Shown: positions 15,063 to 24,017, counted from the stretch's first letter. The stretch: DNA of 34,413 bases from Treponema sp. (GCA_017849315.1 JAFIHQ010000105.1:1-34413); one strand, 5' to 3'. The notes: generated from the sequence alone by a model not told the origin. Made by a program: numbers and translations.

Positions 15063-16391
15063 TTAAAGTAGCCCGGCTTGCACACGGATTGACCGCGAGA
15101 GAGCATTCGTGTGCGCAAGTATAGACGCTGTATCAAGAGTGACTATATGGCGGTCCCGCATAAGCCAACGACCCGCCACCATAGTGTCTGTAACGTCTTT
15201 TCCTGAAGCGCAATACACAAGGGCTGTATAGAGTGAATCTGCACACATGGCAAAAAGAGGTTGCAAGTGCGGCGCGTTCAGGTCTATTGCAATTAAATCG
15301 GCATCTTTACCTGGTTCCAAGCTCCCAATCTTCGTTTGTAAGCCTAATGCGGTGGCTCCTGACATCGTCACCAACCTAATGGCTTCCGCAACAGGCAGAA
15401 AAGCGGCGTCGCGTTCTCGCTGTTTTTGAATAAGAACACCAGTTTTCAGGTCCTGTAGGAGGTCAAGCGTATTATTGCTTTGAGCCCCATCCGTCCCCAT
15501 AGACACCTGCACCCCTGCCCTAGTTAACTCGGCATACGGCATTATTCCAGATACAAGTTTCAGGTTGCTTACAGGATTATAGCTCACGTGCACATTCCGT
15601 TGCTTTAGGATCGCAATATCGTTTTCGGATACATGTACACAGTGTGCTGCAAGCGTTGGGCGGCTTAGGACACCTAAATCGTCTAACCACGCAGTTGGCG
15701 TCCGGTCATATTGAGTAAGGAACTGCGTATTTTCCTTTTGGGTCTCTGAAATGTGTGTGTGAATCATGACGTCATTTTCTTGAGACACCTGTACAACTTC
15801 TTGCCACTGCTCCTTGGCGACGCTGTATGGTGCGTGTGGCCCCAATCCAGGCACAATAAGAGGATTTCGACCCTTCCAAGACTCGACAAAATCGGCAGCC
15901 GTTTGGACGGTTTGACATAATTGCGGTTTACCATTAGCAAAAATACTGGCACACAACAGAGCTCGCAGGCCACTTTCGGAGACTGCTTTTGCAACCGTTG
16001 GAGTAAAATAGAATTGGTCGGCAAAAGTAGTTACACCGCTCATAATCGATTCTATACAAGTGTGGAGTACCCCATAATAAACCGCCTCTTCACTCAAAAA
16101 TGATTCAGCAGGCCACATCATTTTGTTTAACCACACATCCAAAGGGACATCTTCTCCAAGGTTGCGAAAAAGTGGCGAGTGCGAATGAATATGCGTGTTT
16201 ATAAGGCCTGGCATAACAAGTTTCCCTGAAAAATCAAGTTCCTGATCGTCCTTGCGCAATTCAGGACACTGTGCGTCGGCACCAACATATTCAATCTGTC
16301 CGGCATCTGTTATCAGACATCCATCAGGATAAAATGCGTTTTTATCATCAACTGTAAGAAGAACGGCATGACGCAGGACAGTCCGGCTCAT
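15063..16391 (-). CDS. Amidohydrolase-family deaminase (MtaD/AtzA type)
   Basis: The 442-residue metal-dependent hydrolase belongs to the subtype-III amidohydrolases that deaminate adenosine-like or guanine-like rings (5'-methylthioadenosine/S-adenosylhomocysteine deaminase, AtzA/TrzN, SsnA). Metal and catalytic residues are visible: His67-x-His69 in NTHIHSHSP, His186 in GPHAPYS, His211/His213 and Glu216 in HTHISE, His250 in AAHCVH, and Asp301 in GTDGAQSNN. The composite beta-sandwich is made from both ends, and the GSLEPGKDADLI motif is in place. Its ATG overlaps the stop of the upstream permease gene. With the transporter and phosphorylase, it probably deaminates an imported nucleoside before phosphorolysis. 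The exact substrate is not evident. Confidence 0.87.
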   Translation of the reverse strand: MSRTVLRHAVLLTVDDKNAFYPDGCLITDAGQIEYVGADAQCPELRKDDQELDFSGKLVMPGLINTHIHSHSPLFRNLGEDVPLDVWLNKMMWPAESFLSEEAVYYGVLHTCIESIMSGVTTFADQFYFTPTVAKAVSESGLRALLCASIFANGKPQLCQTVQTAADFVESWKGRNPLIVPGLGPHAPYSVAKEQWQEVVQVSQENDVMIHTHISETQKENTQFLTQYDRTPTAWLDDLGVLSRPTLAAHCVHVSENDIAILKQRNVHVSYNPVSNLKLVSGIMPYAELTRAGVQVSMGTDGAQSNNTLDLLQDLKTGVLIQKQRERDAAFLPVAEAIRLVTMSGATALGLQTKIGSLEPGKDADLIAIDLNAPHLQPLFAMCADSLYTALVYCASGKDVTDTMVAGRWLMRDRHIVTLDTASILAHTNALSRSIRVQAGLL

Positions 16392-17299
16392 TCCAACACT
16401 CCTAGTTTTGCGGGCGACCTTGTTTTGCGGCCAACCACTATAAGAACAATCAGCGTGATTAGGTAAGGGATCATCTGGCTGATCTGATCGGGTACATTAA
16501 ATGCTGAGAATTGAAACCGTAATGCCTGAGTGAATGCAAAGAGCAGGCTCGCAAGTAAAGAACCTAAAGGGTTCCAACCTCCAAGAATATTTGCTGCAAT
16601 TGCTATAAATCCTCTTCCTGCTACCATGTTGTTCACAAATAGATTACTGTGCACTACTGATAGATATGCTCCACCTAAAGAAGCCAGGCAACTGCTCACT
16701 ACGATTGCAATTGTGCGATAGCGAGCGACAGGAATGCCGGCAGTTGCCGCTGCTAGAGGATTCTCACCTATGGCCTGTAAGCGTAAGCCCTGTTTTGTTC
16801 TCCAAAGGAAAAACCATGCAGCGAGTGCAATGATGAGTGTGATAGGAATAAAAGGCGAAACATCAGTAAAGAAAATGCCTAGTACTGGAATTTGCTTAAG
16901 AAGTGAAACCGAAAAAGTTGACATTTGGTTAACAATTCCTGAGATTCCTTCTTTCTTCCAAATGAACTTGACGATCACAACTGAAAGGCCACTTGCCATG
17001 ATATTGAGGCCAATTCCTATAACTGACTGATTGGCTTCGAAGGTCAGTACACAAAGCGTGTAAAGCAAACCAATTATTGCGCCAACGACCAAAGCCACCA
17101 AAACGCCGATCCATGCAGAACCCAAAAAGTGGGAGCCCACAACCCCACTGAGAGCCCCTAAAAGCATTATACCTTCAGCACCTAAGTTGACAACGCCTGA
17201 ACGTTCTGACAAGGAAACACCAATAGACGCGAGAGCGATGGGTACTGCCAGCCGAAAGGTCATCATGAGGATATTCGCTACAAATACTGCAGTTGCCAT
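16388..17299 (-). CDS. Nucleoside ABC transporter permease, second subunit
   Basis: The 303-residue protein is a branched-chain/RbsC-type (BPD_transp_2) permease of the kind that pairs with BMP-family receptors. It has eight to nine hydrophobic helices and the segments SERSGVVNLGAEGIMLLGAL near the N-terminus, RTKQGLRLQAIGENPLAAATAGIP (coupling helix for the ATPase) in the middle, and GRGFIAIAANILGGWNPLGSL near the C-terminus. It starts one base after the end of the first permease gene and overlaps the deaminase gene by 4 nt, so the two permeases and the deaminase are tightly co-translated. It corresponds to the shorter of the two heterodimeric permeases in Bmp/Nup-type systems. Confidence 0.9.
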   Translation of the reverse strand: MATAVFVANILMMTFRLAVPIALASIGVSLSERSGVVNLGAEGIMLLGALSGVVGSHFLGSAWIGVLVALVVGAIIGLLYTLCVLTFEANQSVIGIGLNIMASGLSVVIVKFIWKKEGISGIVNQMSTFSVSLLKQIPVLGIFFTDVSPFIPITLIIALAAWFFLWRTKQGLRLQAIGENPLAAATAGIPVARYRTIAIVVSSCLASLGGAYLSVVHSNLFVNNMVAGRGFIAIAANILGGWNPLGSLLASLLFAFTQALRFQFSAFNVPDQISQMIPYLITLIVLIVVGRKTRSPAKLGVLE

Positions 17300-17300
17300 T

Positions 17301-18344
17301 CTATGACTGCCTCCGCTTTATAAACATGTATCGAATCATATTGGGCGTAGCAATAAAGACGATAACCAGTCCCTGTATAAAGTTATTTATGTTGGCAGAA
17401 ACTCCAGCCATCATGCTCATCTGCATTGCTCCAGCCTGTAGACTTCCAAAAAGAAGCGACGCCAGAATGATACCTAGCGGCGTACTTTGCCCTATAAAGG
17501 CAATAGCGATACCGGTAAATCCGAGCCCAGAAGAAAAACCATCTATGAATCTGCCATATGTACCAAATACTTCGAAGATTCCTGCCATGCCAGCAATGGC
17601 CCCAGAAACCGCCATAGTCAGTACGGTAGTTTTTGTTATCTTGACACCGCCTGTCTCTGCTGCATGAAGATTATTTCCCATTGCGCGCACCTCGAATCCA
17701 AAGGTTGTTCGCTTGATTATGATTCCATAAACGAGCGCAATTATCATCGCGATGTATAAACTCGTAGTAAGCTGCGTATTAGGTATAATCTTGGGAAGTT
17801 GCATCTTCTGTGGTAACATTTCGGTTTGTGGTGTCATGCTTCCTTTTGCTATGAACGGACCATTTACAAAAAAAGAAGTAAGAAACTGTGCAATATAGTT
17901 CATCATGATGGCGACAATAACTTCGTTAATATTGAGCCGGGCTTTTATAAGGCCAATTCCGCCACCCCAAAGGGCACTCGCCGCGATACCGCAGATCATA
18001 GCAATTGGCAGGGCAAGCCACGATGACAAAAAGGGAGAAAGTGCGAGCCCGGTAATTGCGGCAACAAAACCACCGATATAGATTTGGCCTTCTCCTCCAA
18101 TATTGAATAACCCACCTTGTAAAGCAAAGCCAACAGCCAATCCGACAAAAATCAGTGGGACACTCTTGCTGAGCGTGAGAGAAAGAGCGTAGGAGGAACC
18201 AAAAGCACCGTCAATCAGGGCACGGTATGCTTCCAAAGGGTTGTAGCCCAGGATCAACATCACAATCCCGGCTATCAGAAACGAAAATACAATTGCAACC
18301 AACGAGAATCCGATGCTTGTTAAGTTCTTTCGTTGTTCGTTCAT
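17301..18344 (-). CDS. Nucleoside ABC transporter permease, first subunit
   Basis: The 347-residue membrane protein is the larger permease of the pair. Features include an N-terminal hydrophobic helix after a short charged start, GYNPLEAYRALIDGAFGS, the AVGFALQGGLFNIGGEGQIYIGG signature, INEVIVAIMMNYIAQFLTSFFVNGP, the EVRAMGNNLHAAETGGVKI coupling helix, and FTGIAIAFIGQSTPLG near the C-terminus. These match the large permeases of purine nucleoside importers (YufP/NupB/RnsC type). It overlaps the ATPase gene by 4 nt and is followed immediately by the second permease gene. It should form the membrane channel with that protein. Confidence 0.9.
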   Translation of the reverse strand: MNEQRKNLTSIGFSLVAIVFSFLIAGIVMLILGYNPLEAYRALIDGAFGSSYALSLTLSKSVPLIFVGLAVGFALQGGLFNIGGEGQIYIGGFVAAITGLALSPFLSSWLALPIAMICGIAASALWGGGIGLIKARLNINEVIVAIMMNYIAQFLTSFFVNGPFIAKGSMTPQTEMLPQKMQLPKIIPNTQLTTSLYIAMIIALVYGIIIKRTTFGFEVRAMGNNLHAAETGGVKITKTTVLTMAVSGAIAGMAGIFEVFGTYGRFIDGFSSGLGFTGIAIAFIGQSTPLGIILASLLFGSLQAGAMQMSMMAGVSANINNFIQGLVIVFIATPNMIRYMFIKRRQS

Positions 18345-19837
18345 GATGCCTTTTGCCCCGCCATGAACAGACCTAATTCACGAATCGTGAATTTGTCAGC
18401 GTCTCGTTCTGCTATCACATTTCCTTTGTAAAGGACACCAATCCTGTCGCTCATTTCCATAATTTCCGACAGCTCGGTGGAAATAAGCAGAATTGCCTTG
18501 CCACTATCTCTAAGCTCTAGAAGCTGCCTATGTATGGCGTCTATGGCCCCAATATCCAGCCCCCGGACTGGTTGAGCGGCAATAAGCAATAGCGGTTCAA
18601 GGCCGGCTTCTCTACTAAATACAATCTTTTGCTGATTTCCGCCCGAAAGCTGAGAAATTGGCTGTGTTAAACTGGAGACCTTAATTGAATATGCCTCTAT
18701 CATTTTAGCAGCATGATTTCTTAGGGCATTAAGTCCTAAAAAGCCATATTTTGCGAACTTTTGGTGATGCTGAAAGCCCAACAAGTAATTGTCGACAATT
18801 GACATGTCTGGAAGAATTGCATTTCTTAGCCTGTCGGAGGGAATAGCAGCAATACCTCGCATTTTCCGTTCGGACACAGAGAGATTGGTGATCTCCTTAC
18901 CGTCGAAAAAGATACTACCAGAGATCGGTCTGGAGGTACCAATTATGCAACTTTCCAGTTCCTGTTGCCCGTTGCCGTCTACACCAGCAATTCCGTAAAT
19001 CTCTCCTTTGTGTAGCTTCAGCGAAATACCTTGTGGATCGGCAACAGGTAAAACCCGTAAGTTTTTGAGATCCAGGACAGTTTCACCAGGTCTGCATGGC
19101 GTCTTTTTAATATCGAAAGAAACTTCGTGCCCCACCATCATAGTAGCAAGCAATTGAGATGTTGCGTCTTTGGTCCGTAGTGTCTGAACAACTTTACCAT
19201 TACGGAGGACAGTGACCGAATTGGAAAGTTCCATTGTTTCGTACAGTTTATGTGTAATAAAAATAATTGTCTTCTGTTGCGCGCGCATATCGTCCAAGAT
19301 ATGGAAGAGCACCTCTACTTCCTGGGGCGTCAATACTGCTGTCGGTTCATCAAGTACTATTATGTCGGCACCACGGTAGATAGCTTTAAAAATCTCCACC
19401 CTTTGTTTTTCGCCAACGCTAAGGGCCGAAATGGGTTTATCCAGATCAAAATTGAAATGATATGTGCGTTCCATGTCGAGTACCTTATCTCGGCTCCGTG
19501 CATAATCAATGGAGAACTTACCTTCTTCATTTCCCAGAATAATATTCTGCAAAACCGTCATTGATTCAATGAGCATGAAATGTTGATGTACCATGCCTAT
19601 ATGGTGTTGCTGTGCAACCTTAGGGCTTGAGATGTTTACTTGCTTTCCCTTGATATAGGTTTCCCCCGAATCTGCATGATAGAGGCCATAAAGAATATTC
19701 ATCAGGGTTGTTTTCCCGGCGCCATTTTCGCCAAGAAGGCAATGGATTTCTCCTTTTTCGACTTCAAGGTTTACCTCGTCGAGCACCTTGTGTCTGTCAA
19801 ACGACTTGCAGATTCTGTGCATGGATATTTCAGACAT
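18341..19837 (-). CDS. Nucleoside ABC transporter ATP-binding protein (two ATPase domains)
   Basis: The 498-residue protein contains two tandem ABC cassettes. The first is canonical: Walker A GENGAGKT (36-43), Q-loop MVHQHF (82-87), signature LSVGE (139-143), Walker B IIVLDEP (159-165) and switch His196. The second is degenerate, as usual in RbsA/NupO-type ATPases: GVDGNGQQ replaces Walker A (285-292), the signature is LSGGN (397-401), and AAQPVRGLD stands where a DEP-type Walker B would be. Only one site is therefore expected to hydrolyse ATP efficiently. It follows the receptor gene after a 112-nt gap with a hairpin, has AAGGA before the ATG, and overlaps the first permease gene. Confidence 0.93.
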   Translation of the reverse strand: MSEISMHRICKSFDRHKVLDEVNLEVEKGEIHCLLGENGAGKTTLMNILYGLYHADSGETYIKGKQVNISSPKVAQQHHIGMVHQHFMLIESMTVLQNIILGNEEGKFSIDYARSRDKVLDMERTYHFNFDLDKPISALSVGEKQRVEIFKAIYRGADIIVLDEPTAVLTPQEVEVLFHILDDMRAQQKTIIFITHKLYETMELSNSVTVLRNGKVVQTLRTKDATSQLLATMMVGHEVSFDIKKTPCRPGETVLDLKNLRVLPVADPQGISLKLHKGEIYGIAGVDGNGQQELESCIIGTSRPISGSIFFDGKEITNLSVSERKMRGIAAIPSDRLRNAILPDMSIVDNYLLGFQHHQKFAKYGFLGLNALRNHAAKMIEAYSIKVSSLTQPISQLSGGNQQKIVFSREAGLEPLLLIAAQPVRGLDIGAIDAIHRQLLELRDSGKAILLISTELSEIMEMSDRIGVLYKGNVIAERDADKFTIRELGLFMAGQKAS

Positions 19838-19850
19838 TTGCTTTCCTTAC

Positions 19851-19883
19851 AAAAAGAAGGGCTGCGGAACAAGTATTCCGCAG
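19851..19883 (-). terminator. Intercistronic hairpin after the nucleoside receptor gene
   Basis: On the minus strand an 8-bp stem, CTGCGGAA (19876-19883) with TTCCGCAG (19862-19869), has a 6-nt loop and is followed by TTCTTTTT (19851-19858). It lies between the receptor gene and the ATPase gene. It could be a leaky terminator or a 3' stabilising structure, so that more receptor than ATPase is made, as is common for ABC importers. Confidence 0.65.
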
Positions 19884-19949
19884 TTCCTCCGTATTATTTG
19901 TGTCGCATGTATGTGCTAAAGTTTCCAAAAAGCCAACTTGTTGTTTATG

Positions 19950-20990
19950 TTATTTATAAGTATTTGCCTTAAGGAAAGCTTCAACTTTCGAATGCTCATC
20001 TGGAACGACAATCTTTCCATCAATGATCTGTTGTTTAATGTCGTTTACTGCCTTGAGAATCTTAGGATCGACAGTAACCTTGCTACCTTCAACAGTGTAA
20101 TCTATGCCGCCATCGACAAGACCAAGGACGACGGTTTTCCCAACTTGCAGATTGCCCTGTTTTGCTGCTGCTGCGATCTTATACGCCGCCGTGTCAACTC
20201 TTTTAAGCATACTGGCAATAATGTGATTGGGATCTATCGAGTTTTGATTGGAATTTACACCGATAGCGTAAAAATTCTTCTCCTTGGCTGCCTGGAACAC
20301 CCCAAGGCCAGATCCACCTGCGGCGTGGTATATGATATCCGCCCCCTGGGAATACTGTTTCAGTGCAATTTCTTTTGCTGTCGTTATATCACTAAAAGGC
20401 GCATTCCCACCAATATAATTGGCAATAACCTTAACCGAAGGGTTCACATAGCGCGCTCCCGCTTCGTAACCGGCATAGAATTTATCAAGTAAAGGAATAT
20501 CAAGTGCAGCGACAAACCCAAGTGCGTTTGATTTGGTTAGAGTAGTTTTCTTCATGAGCCCTGCCAATGCTCCAACCAAGAATGACCCCTCTTCTTCCTT
20601 TGAAACGTAGCTTACAACGTTTGGAAGTTGCAGACTTTCATCTATCAGGGCGAATTTCTGATTCGGAAACTGTGGCGCAACTTTACTCAATGGATCAACT
20701 TGGTCGTATCCGACAGAAATAATGACACTGTAGGTTTTCATGGATGCCATTTTGCGCAAGTAAGTTTCAAAATCCGAAATAGATTGTGGCTCCACGTAGT
20801 CAAATTGAATTCCCAGCTCTTTTTGCGCTTTTTGCAACCCGGCGTAAACAAGATCATTGAACGAGAGATCTCCTAGCCCTCCAACTCCCAAGATGCAGCC
20901 TACTCGCGTCGAGGAGGACGACTGGGCAAAAACGATACCTCCTAAGAGCAAGAGAGAGAGGAGTACTACAAAACCTTTTCTTACCTTCAT
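19950..20990 (-). CDS. BMP-family (PnrA-like) nucleoside-binding protein
   Basis: The 346-residue exported receptor captures nucleosides for the ABC importer encoded downstream. It belongs to the BMP/PnrA/Med family. It starts at ATG 20990 with AAAGGAG upstream; an 11-residue extension in the longer frame is not needed. A signal peptide covers roughly residues 1-22, ending VFAQ with no lipobox cysteine, so it looks periplasmic rather than lipid-anchored. Family motifs include GLGDLSFNDLVYAGLQKA, VISVGYDQVDPL, NQKFALIDES, EEGSFLVGALAGL, DKFYAGYEAGARYVNP and GADIIYHAAGGSGLGVFQAAKE. Together with the two-cassette ATPase this identifies the system as a nucleoside importer. Whether purines or a wider set are bound cannot be told. 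Confidence 0.92.
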   Translation of the reverse strand: MKVRKGFVVLLSLLLLGGIVFAQSSSSTRVGCILGVGGLGDLSFNDLVYAGLQKAQKELGIQFDYVEPQSISDFETYLRKMASMKTYSVIISVGYDQVDPLSKVAPQFPNQKFALIDESLQLPNVVSYVSKEEEGSFLVGALAGLMKKTTLTKSNALGFVAALDIPLLDKFYAGYEAGARYVNPSVKVIANYIGGNAPFSDITTAKEIALKQYSQGADIIYHAAGGSGLGVFQAAKEKNFYAIGVNSNQNSIDPNHIIASMLKRVDTAAYKIAAAAKQGNLQVGKTVVLGLVDGGIDYTVEGSKVTVDPKILKAVNDIKQQIIDGKIVVPDEHSKVEAFLKANTYK

Positions 20991-21028
20991 AGCAGCTAGC
21001 TCCTTTAACTTGTAATACCTCATGAATA

Positions 21029-21079
21029 CTTGTTATACAAGCTGGAGGGAAGTATAGGATTAGTTTCCCAATCCGTCAA
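21029..21079 (-). promoter_or_regulatory. Nucleoside operon promoter with operator-like dyad
   Basis: Minus-strand TTGACG (21074-21079) and TATACT (21051-21056) are exactly 17 nt apart, a good sigma-70 promoter with a start near 21044. Just inside the transcript lies the perfect dyad CTTGT-TAT-ACAAG (21029-21041), and a related partial copy, CTTGTAATAC, is at 21009-21018. A dyad at about +3 to +15 is a natural repressor site. The GntR/UTRA protein encoded at the end of the operon is the obvious candidate. Confidence 0.6.
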
Positions 21080-21354
21080 GAAAAATCGACAGAATGTCAA
21101 ACACGGGGTGAGCAGTAAGTAAAATGTCCACGTATGAGGTCTAGCAAGGAGGTAAGAAAAAGTACCACCAGACTCTGCCACGATGAGGTTTACTAAAGAC
21201 TCAAGAAGCTAGGAAAATGTTACGATTGGATTACCAGGCAGGAATACCTTGAAACCCTATAGGTTCATGAGGTGTTTTTTGGATAGAAACACAAGATGGA
21301 ACACGAACGGACTAATTCCCGTCACTTCTGACCTTGGTTTTTAGGAGGTTTTGC
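21080..21354. other. Intergenic region between divergent units
   Basis: No gene is evident. Frames here are broken by stops. Only the ribosome binding site of the hydrolase gene (TAGGAGG near 21342) is clear. A small imperfect hairpin, GTGTTT...AAACAC, lies near 21271-21291. I found no convincing promoter for the hydrolase gene. Confidence 0.4.
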
Positions 21355-22284
21355 ATGAGCAACGCTACGTTTACTTTCAAAGATCCAGACGGCTTTGAGA
21401 TTTTTGTGTACAAGTGGTTCCCGGAAAACGAAAAGCCAAAGGCTGTGGTGCAAGTGGTGCACGGCATGGCAGAACACGCCCTGCGGTACGAGCGGTTTGC
21501 GAAGTTCCTCAATCAGGCGGGCTACGCTGTCTACGCTGATGACCACCGCGGTCACGGGAAGACGGCCAAGGAGCTCTCCAAGGCCGGAATTGGAGGAGTG
21601 GATAGCTGGAACGGAATGGTAAACGATGAACATCAGCTGACGCAGATTATCAAACAGGAAAACCCTGGACTGCCGGTCTTCCTCTTCGGACACAGCATGG
21701 GATCATTTATCTCTCAACGCTATATCGAGTTATGGGGATCAGAATTGAGCGGTGTCGTGCTCTCCGGTACGACAGGTCTCGCGGTGATTCCAAAAGAAGC
21801 AGAACCCATGTTTGCGCAAGCTGCTCAAGGTGCATCGAGGGACACGTATCCAGAAGGGCCAGGCCTTTTCGATAGCATGAATGCGGCGTTCGCGCCTGTA
21901 AAAACGCCTTTCGACTGGCTATCGCGGGACGAAGAAGAGGTCAAGAAGTATATTGATGATCCGTGGTGTGGCTTCGCATTCTCCAACGGCATGTTGTACG
22001 ACATGGCGCGGGGCATGTGGGAGTTCCTCGATCCCAACAACCAGGAATCTATACCCAAAAATCTGCCCGTGCTGATTATTGCAGGCGAGAAAGATCCTGT
22101 CGGGGCTAACAACGGCGTCAAGGTGCTATTTGACCGCTACAAAGAGCTCGGCATTAAGGATGTAAAACTCATCGTTTATCCGGGTGCAAGGCACGAAGTC
22201 CTGAACGAGATCAACCGCGACGAGGTGCAACGCGACGTTCAAAACTGGCTGGATGACCAGTTTAAACGAGTAAGTGCTTACTAG
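21355..22284 (+). CDS. Alpha/beta hydrolase, monoacylglycerol lipase/lysophospholipase-like
   Basis: The 309-residue serine hydrolase (Hydrolase_4 type) has the oxyanion HGMAEH at 36-41, DDHRGHGKT at 62-70, the nucleophile elbow GHSMGS with Ser114, the acid Asp247 in AGEKDPVG, and the catalytic His280 in GARHEVLNE. The triad is complete and the length is typical of the PldB/monoglyceride lipase group. ATG 21355 is chosen because TAGGAGG precedes it; the frame could extend 7 codons further. No signal peptide is visible, so it is probably cytosolic. It likely releases fatty acids from mono-acyl lipids or similar esters. It stands alone and is convergent with the next ABC operon. Confidence 0.88.
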   Translation: MSNATFTFKDPDGFEIFVYKWFPENEKPKAVVQVVHGMAEHALRYERFAKFLNQAGYAVYADDHRGHGKTAKELSKAGIGGVDSWNGMVNDEHQLTQIIKQENPGLPVFLFGHSMGSFISQRYIELWGSELSGVVLSGTTGLAVIPKEAEPMFAQAAQGASRDTYPEGPGLFDSMNAAFAPVKTPFDWLSRDEEEVKKYIDDPWCGFAFSNGMLYDMARGMWEFLDPNNQESIPKNLPVLIIAGEKDPVGANNGVKVLFDRYKELGIKDVKLIVYPGARHEVLNEINRDEVQRDVQNWLDDQFKRVSAY

Positions 22285-22313
22285 ATAAGTAAAGCGCATA
22301 GGATGTTGGCAGG

Positions 22314-23105
22314 CTAAATCAGAAGGTCACGATCCTCGGTGTAGTCTTCGCCCCGCGCGGTTTTAAAGAGCTGCACAAGGCCTGCCACGTCCATATTCTT
22401 TTTTTCATCGCCACTCAAGTCGGCGATTATCTGACCCTCGTGCATCATCACCACGCGGCTCGCCTCGCGAAGCGCGCGCTTCATGTCGTGCGTGACGATG
22501 AGGGCGGTGAGCTGGTATTCCTCGATAAAACGGCGTGTCAGCGCATCGATCATCTCCGCATTGGCGGGATCCAAGGCTGCCGTATGCTCATCAAGCAGGA
22601 GCACGGTGGGCTGCGACAGAACCGCCATGAACAGGGTGAGGGCCTGCCTCTGGCCGCCAGAGAGCCTGGAAACGTTCTCGTGCAGGCGGCTTTCCAGCCC
22701 CATGCCGAGGTTGCCGAGCTTTTCTTCCATCTCGCGCACGAATCGCGCAGGCGTCGCAATCCGGAATCGGCGCGGCCCTTTGCGGGACGCAAGGGCGAGG
22801 TTGTCAAGCACCGTCATCTCGCCTGCGGTGCCCGCCATGGGATCTTGCCGCACCCGGCCGACATACATCGCCCGTTCCCACTCGGGCCAGGACGTCATTT
22901 CCTTTCCATCGAGGTAGATGCGCCCCGCCCGCAGTGGCACCGTACCGGCAATGGCATTGAGGAGCGTACTCTTGCCGGCGCCATTCGAGCCGATAATGGA
23001 CACCGTTTGGCCTTGCTGGACTGCAAGCGAAAGATTATCGAGCACACGGTGTTCCTGTCCGCCTCCGAGATCGAAGCTCACAACGATATTCTCAACCCGT
23101 ATCAT
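22314..23105 (-). CDS. ABC transporter ATP-binding protein (TrpZ-like)
   Basis: The 263-residue ATPase has Walker A GSNGAGKS (39-46), Q-loop Gln87 in VRQDPM, signature LSGGQ (148-152), Walker B and D-loop LLLDEHTAALDP (169-180), and switch histidine in IVTHDM. The DEH variant with AALDP is common in ATPases of the substrate-binding PF04392 group. ATG 23105 overlaps the permease stop (ATGA). The frame stays open upstream to 23588, but that part is Arg/His-rich and is just the other frame of the permease gene. It energises the importer encoded by this three-gene operon and is its last gene. Confidence 0.92.
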   Translation of the reverse strand: MIRVENIVVSFDLGGGQEHRVLDNLSLAVQQGQTVSIIGSNGAGKSTLLNAIAGTVPLRAGRIYLDGKEMTSWPEWERAMYVGRVRQDPMAGTAGEMTVLDNLALASRKGPRRFRIATPARFVREMEEKLGNLGMGLESRLHENVSRLSGGQRQALTLFMAVLSQPTVLLLDEHTAALDPANAEMIDALTRRFIEEYQLTALIVTHDMKRALREASRVVMMHEGQIIADLSGDEKKNMDVAGLVQLFKTARGEDYTEDRDLLI

Positions 23106-24010
23106 CGGCGTTTCCTTCCAAGGCGTGAAAGGCTCACGGAAATAATGATGAGAAGCGAAGTAAGGAGCCTGAGATCGTTCGGTGTGATACCTGCCACATA
23201 GCCCCAGGAGCGGGCGGCGTACATAAGCGCGCGGAAAAGAATCGAGCCTAAAAACACGCGTGCCAGTTGGAGGCTTATGAATTGCGAATGAATGATGAGC
23301 TCGCCGAGCATGACCGTAGCGAGCCCTGCTGCAACGACGCCCTGGCCGAGATTGACATCGGCAAAGCCCTGATAGGCCGCGGCCATGGCTCCGGAAAGCC
23401 CGGGCAACGCATTGGCAAGGACAAGGCCAAGCGTGCGCAGGCGGTTGGGCTGAATGCCCGCCTGAATTACCGCGTTTTCGTTGTCGCCGAGCGCGCCCAT
23501 CGCGATGCCAATTTCGGTGTGAAAAAAAAGATCGAGCAAGCCAAAGACCACAAGGCAGACCAATGCGCACGCGGCAAAAAGCGACCACTCCTGCGGCACA
23601 AGCCCCCCAAAAAGGGAGTGAGCCAGATTGAGCATTGGGTTATTCGCAATGAGGGGAAGGTTCGGCTTTCCGCCCAAAATCCGCAAATTGATGGAATAAA
23701 AGCCTGTCATGGTGACGATGCCAGCAAGAAGCGGCGGGGTTTTGAGCCTGTGGTATACCTCGGCAGTCACAAGGCCCGCGACGCCGCCTGCCAGAAAGCC
23801 TGCCAACAAGCCCGCAGGTACTGCAAGCGCTTTGACGAGAGGGCTTGGCGACAGGTTTAAGGTAGAAGCGACCACTGCGCCGGCGGCTGCCCCAGCAGGG
23901 AAGGACCCTTCCACCGTGAGGTCGGCAAAATCGAGTATTCTAAAACTGATAAACACGCCGAGAGCCAGAACACTGTAGATGAGCCCCTCGACGAGAATAC
24001 CTTCTACCAT
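23102..24010 (-). CDS. ABC transporter permease (TrpY-like)
   Basis: The 302-residue membrane protein is a BPD_transp_2-type permease. It has about eight hydrophobic segments, with FRILDFADLTVEGSFPAGAAAGA near the N-terminus, LAGIVTMTGFYSINLRILGGKPN, ALGDNENAVIQAGIQPNRLRTLGL (probable coupling region), and YQGFADVNLGQGVVAAGLATVMLGE. These are characteristic of the permease that accompanies PF04392 substrate-binding proteins, the group containing the tryptophan/aromatic amino acid system TrpXYZ of Gram-positives. It begins 51 nt after the binding-protein gene, across a spacer of short repeats, and overlaps the ATPase gene. It presumably works as a homodimer, since only one permease gene is present. 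Confidence 0.88.
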   Translation of the reverse strand: MVEGILVEGLIYSVLALGVFISFRILDFADLTVEGSFPAGAAAGAVVASTLNLSPSPLVKALAVPAGLLAGFLAGGVAGLVTAEVYHRLKTPPLLAGIVTMTGFYSINLRILGGKPNLPLIANNPMLNLAHSLFGGLVPQEWSLFAACALVCLVVFGLLDLFFHTEIGIAMGALGDNENAVIQAGIQPNRLRTLGLVLANALPGLSGAMAAAYQGFADVNLGQGVVAAGLATVMLGELIIHSQFISLQLARVFLGSILFRALMYAARSWGYVAGITPNDLRLLTSLLIIISVSLSRLGRKRR

Positions 24011-24017
24011 CGTTTGC

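Noticed and set aside
22314..23588. Long minus-strand frame giving a 424-residue ABC protein
   Set aside because: The first 161 residues are Arg/His/Pro-rich and come from the other frame of the permease gene. Homology and the ATGA overlap fix the start at 23105.
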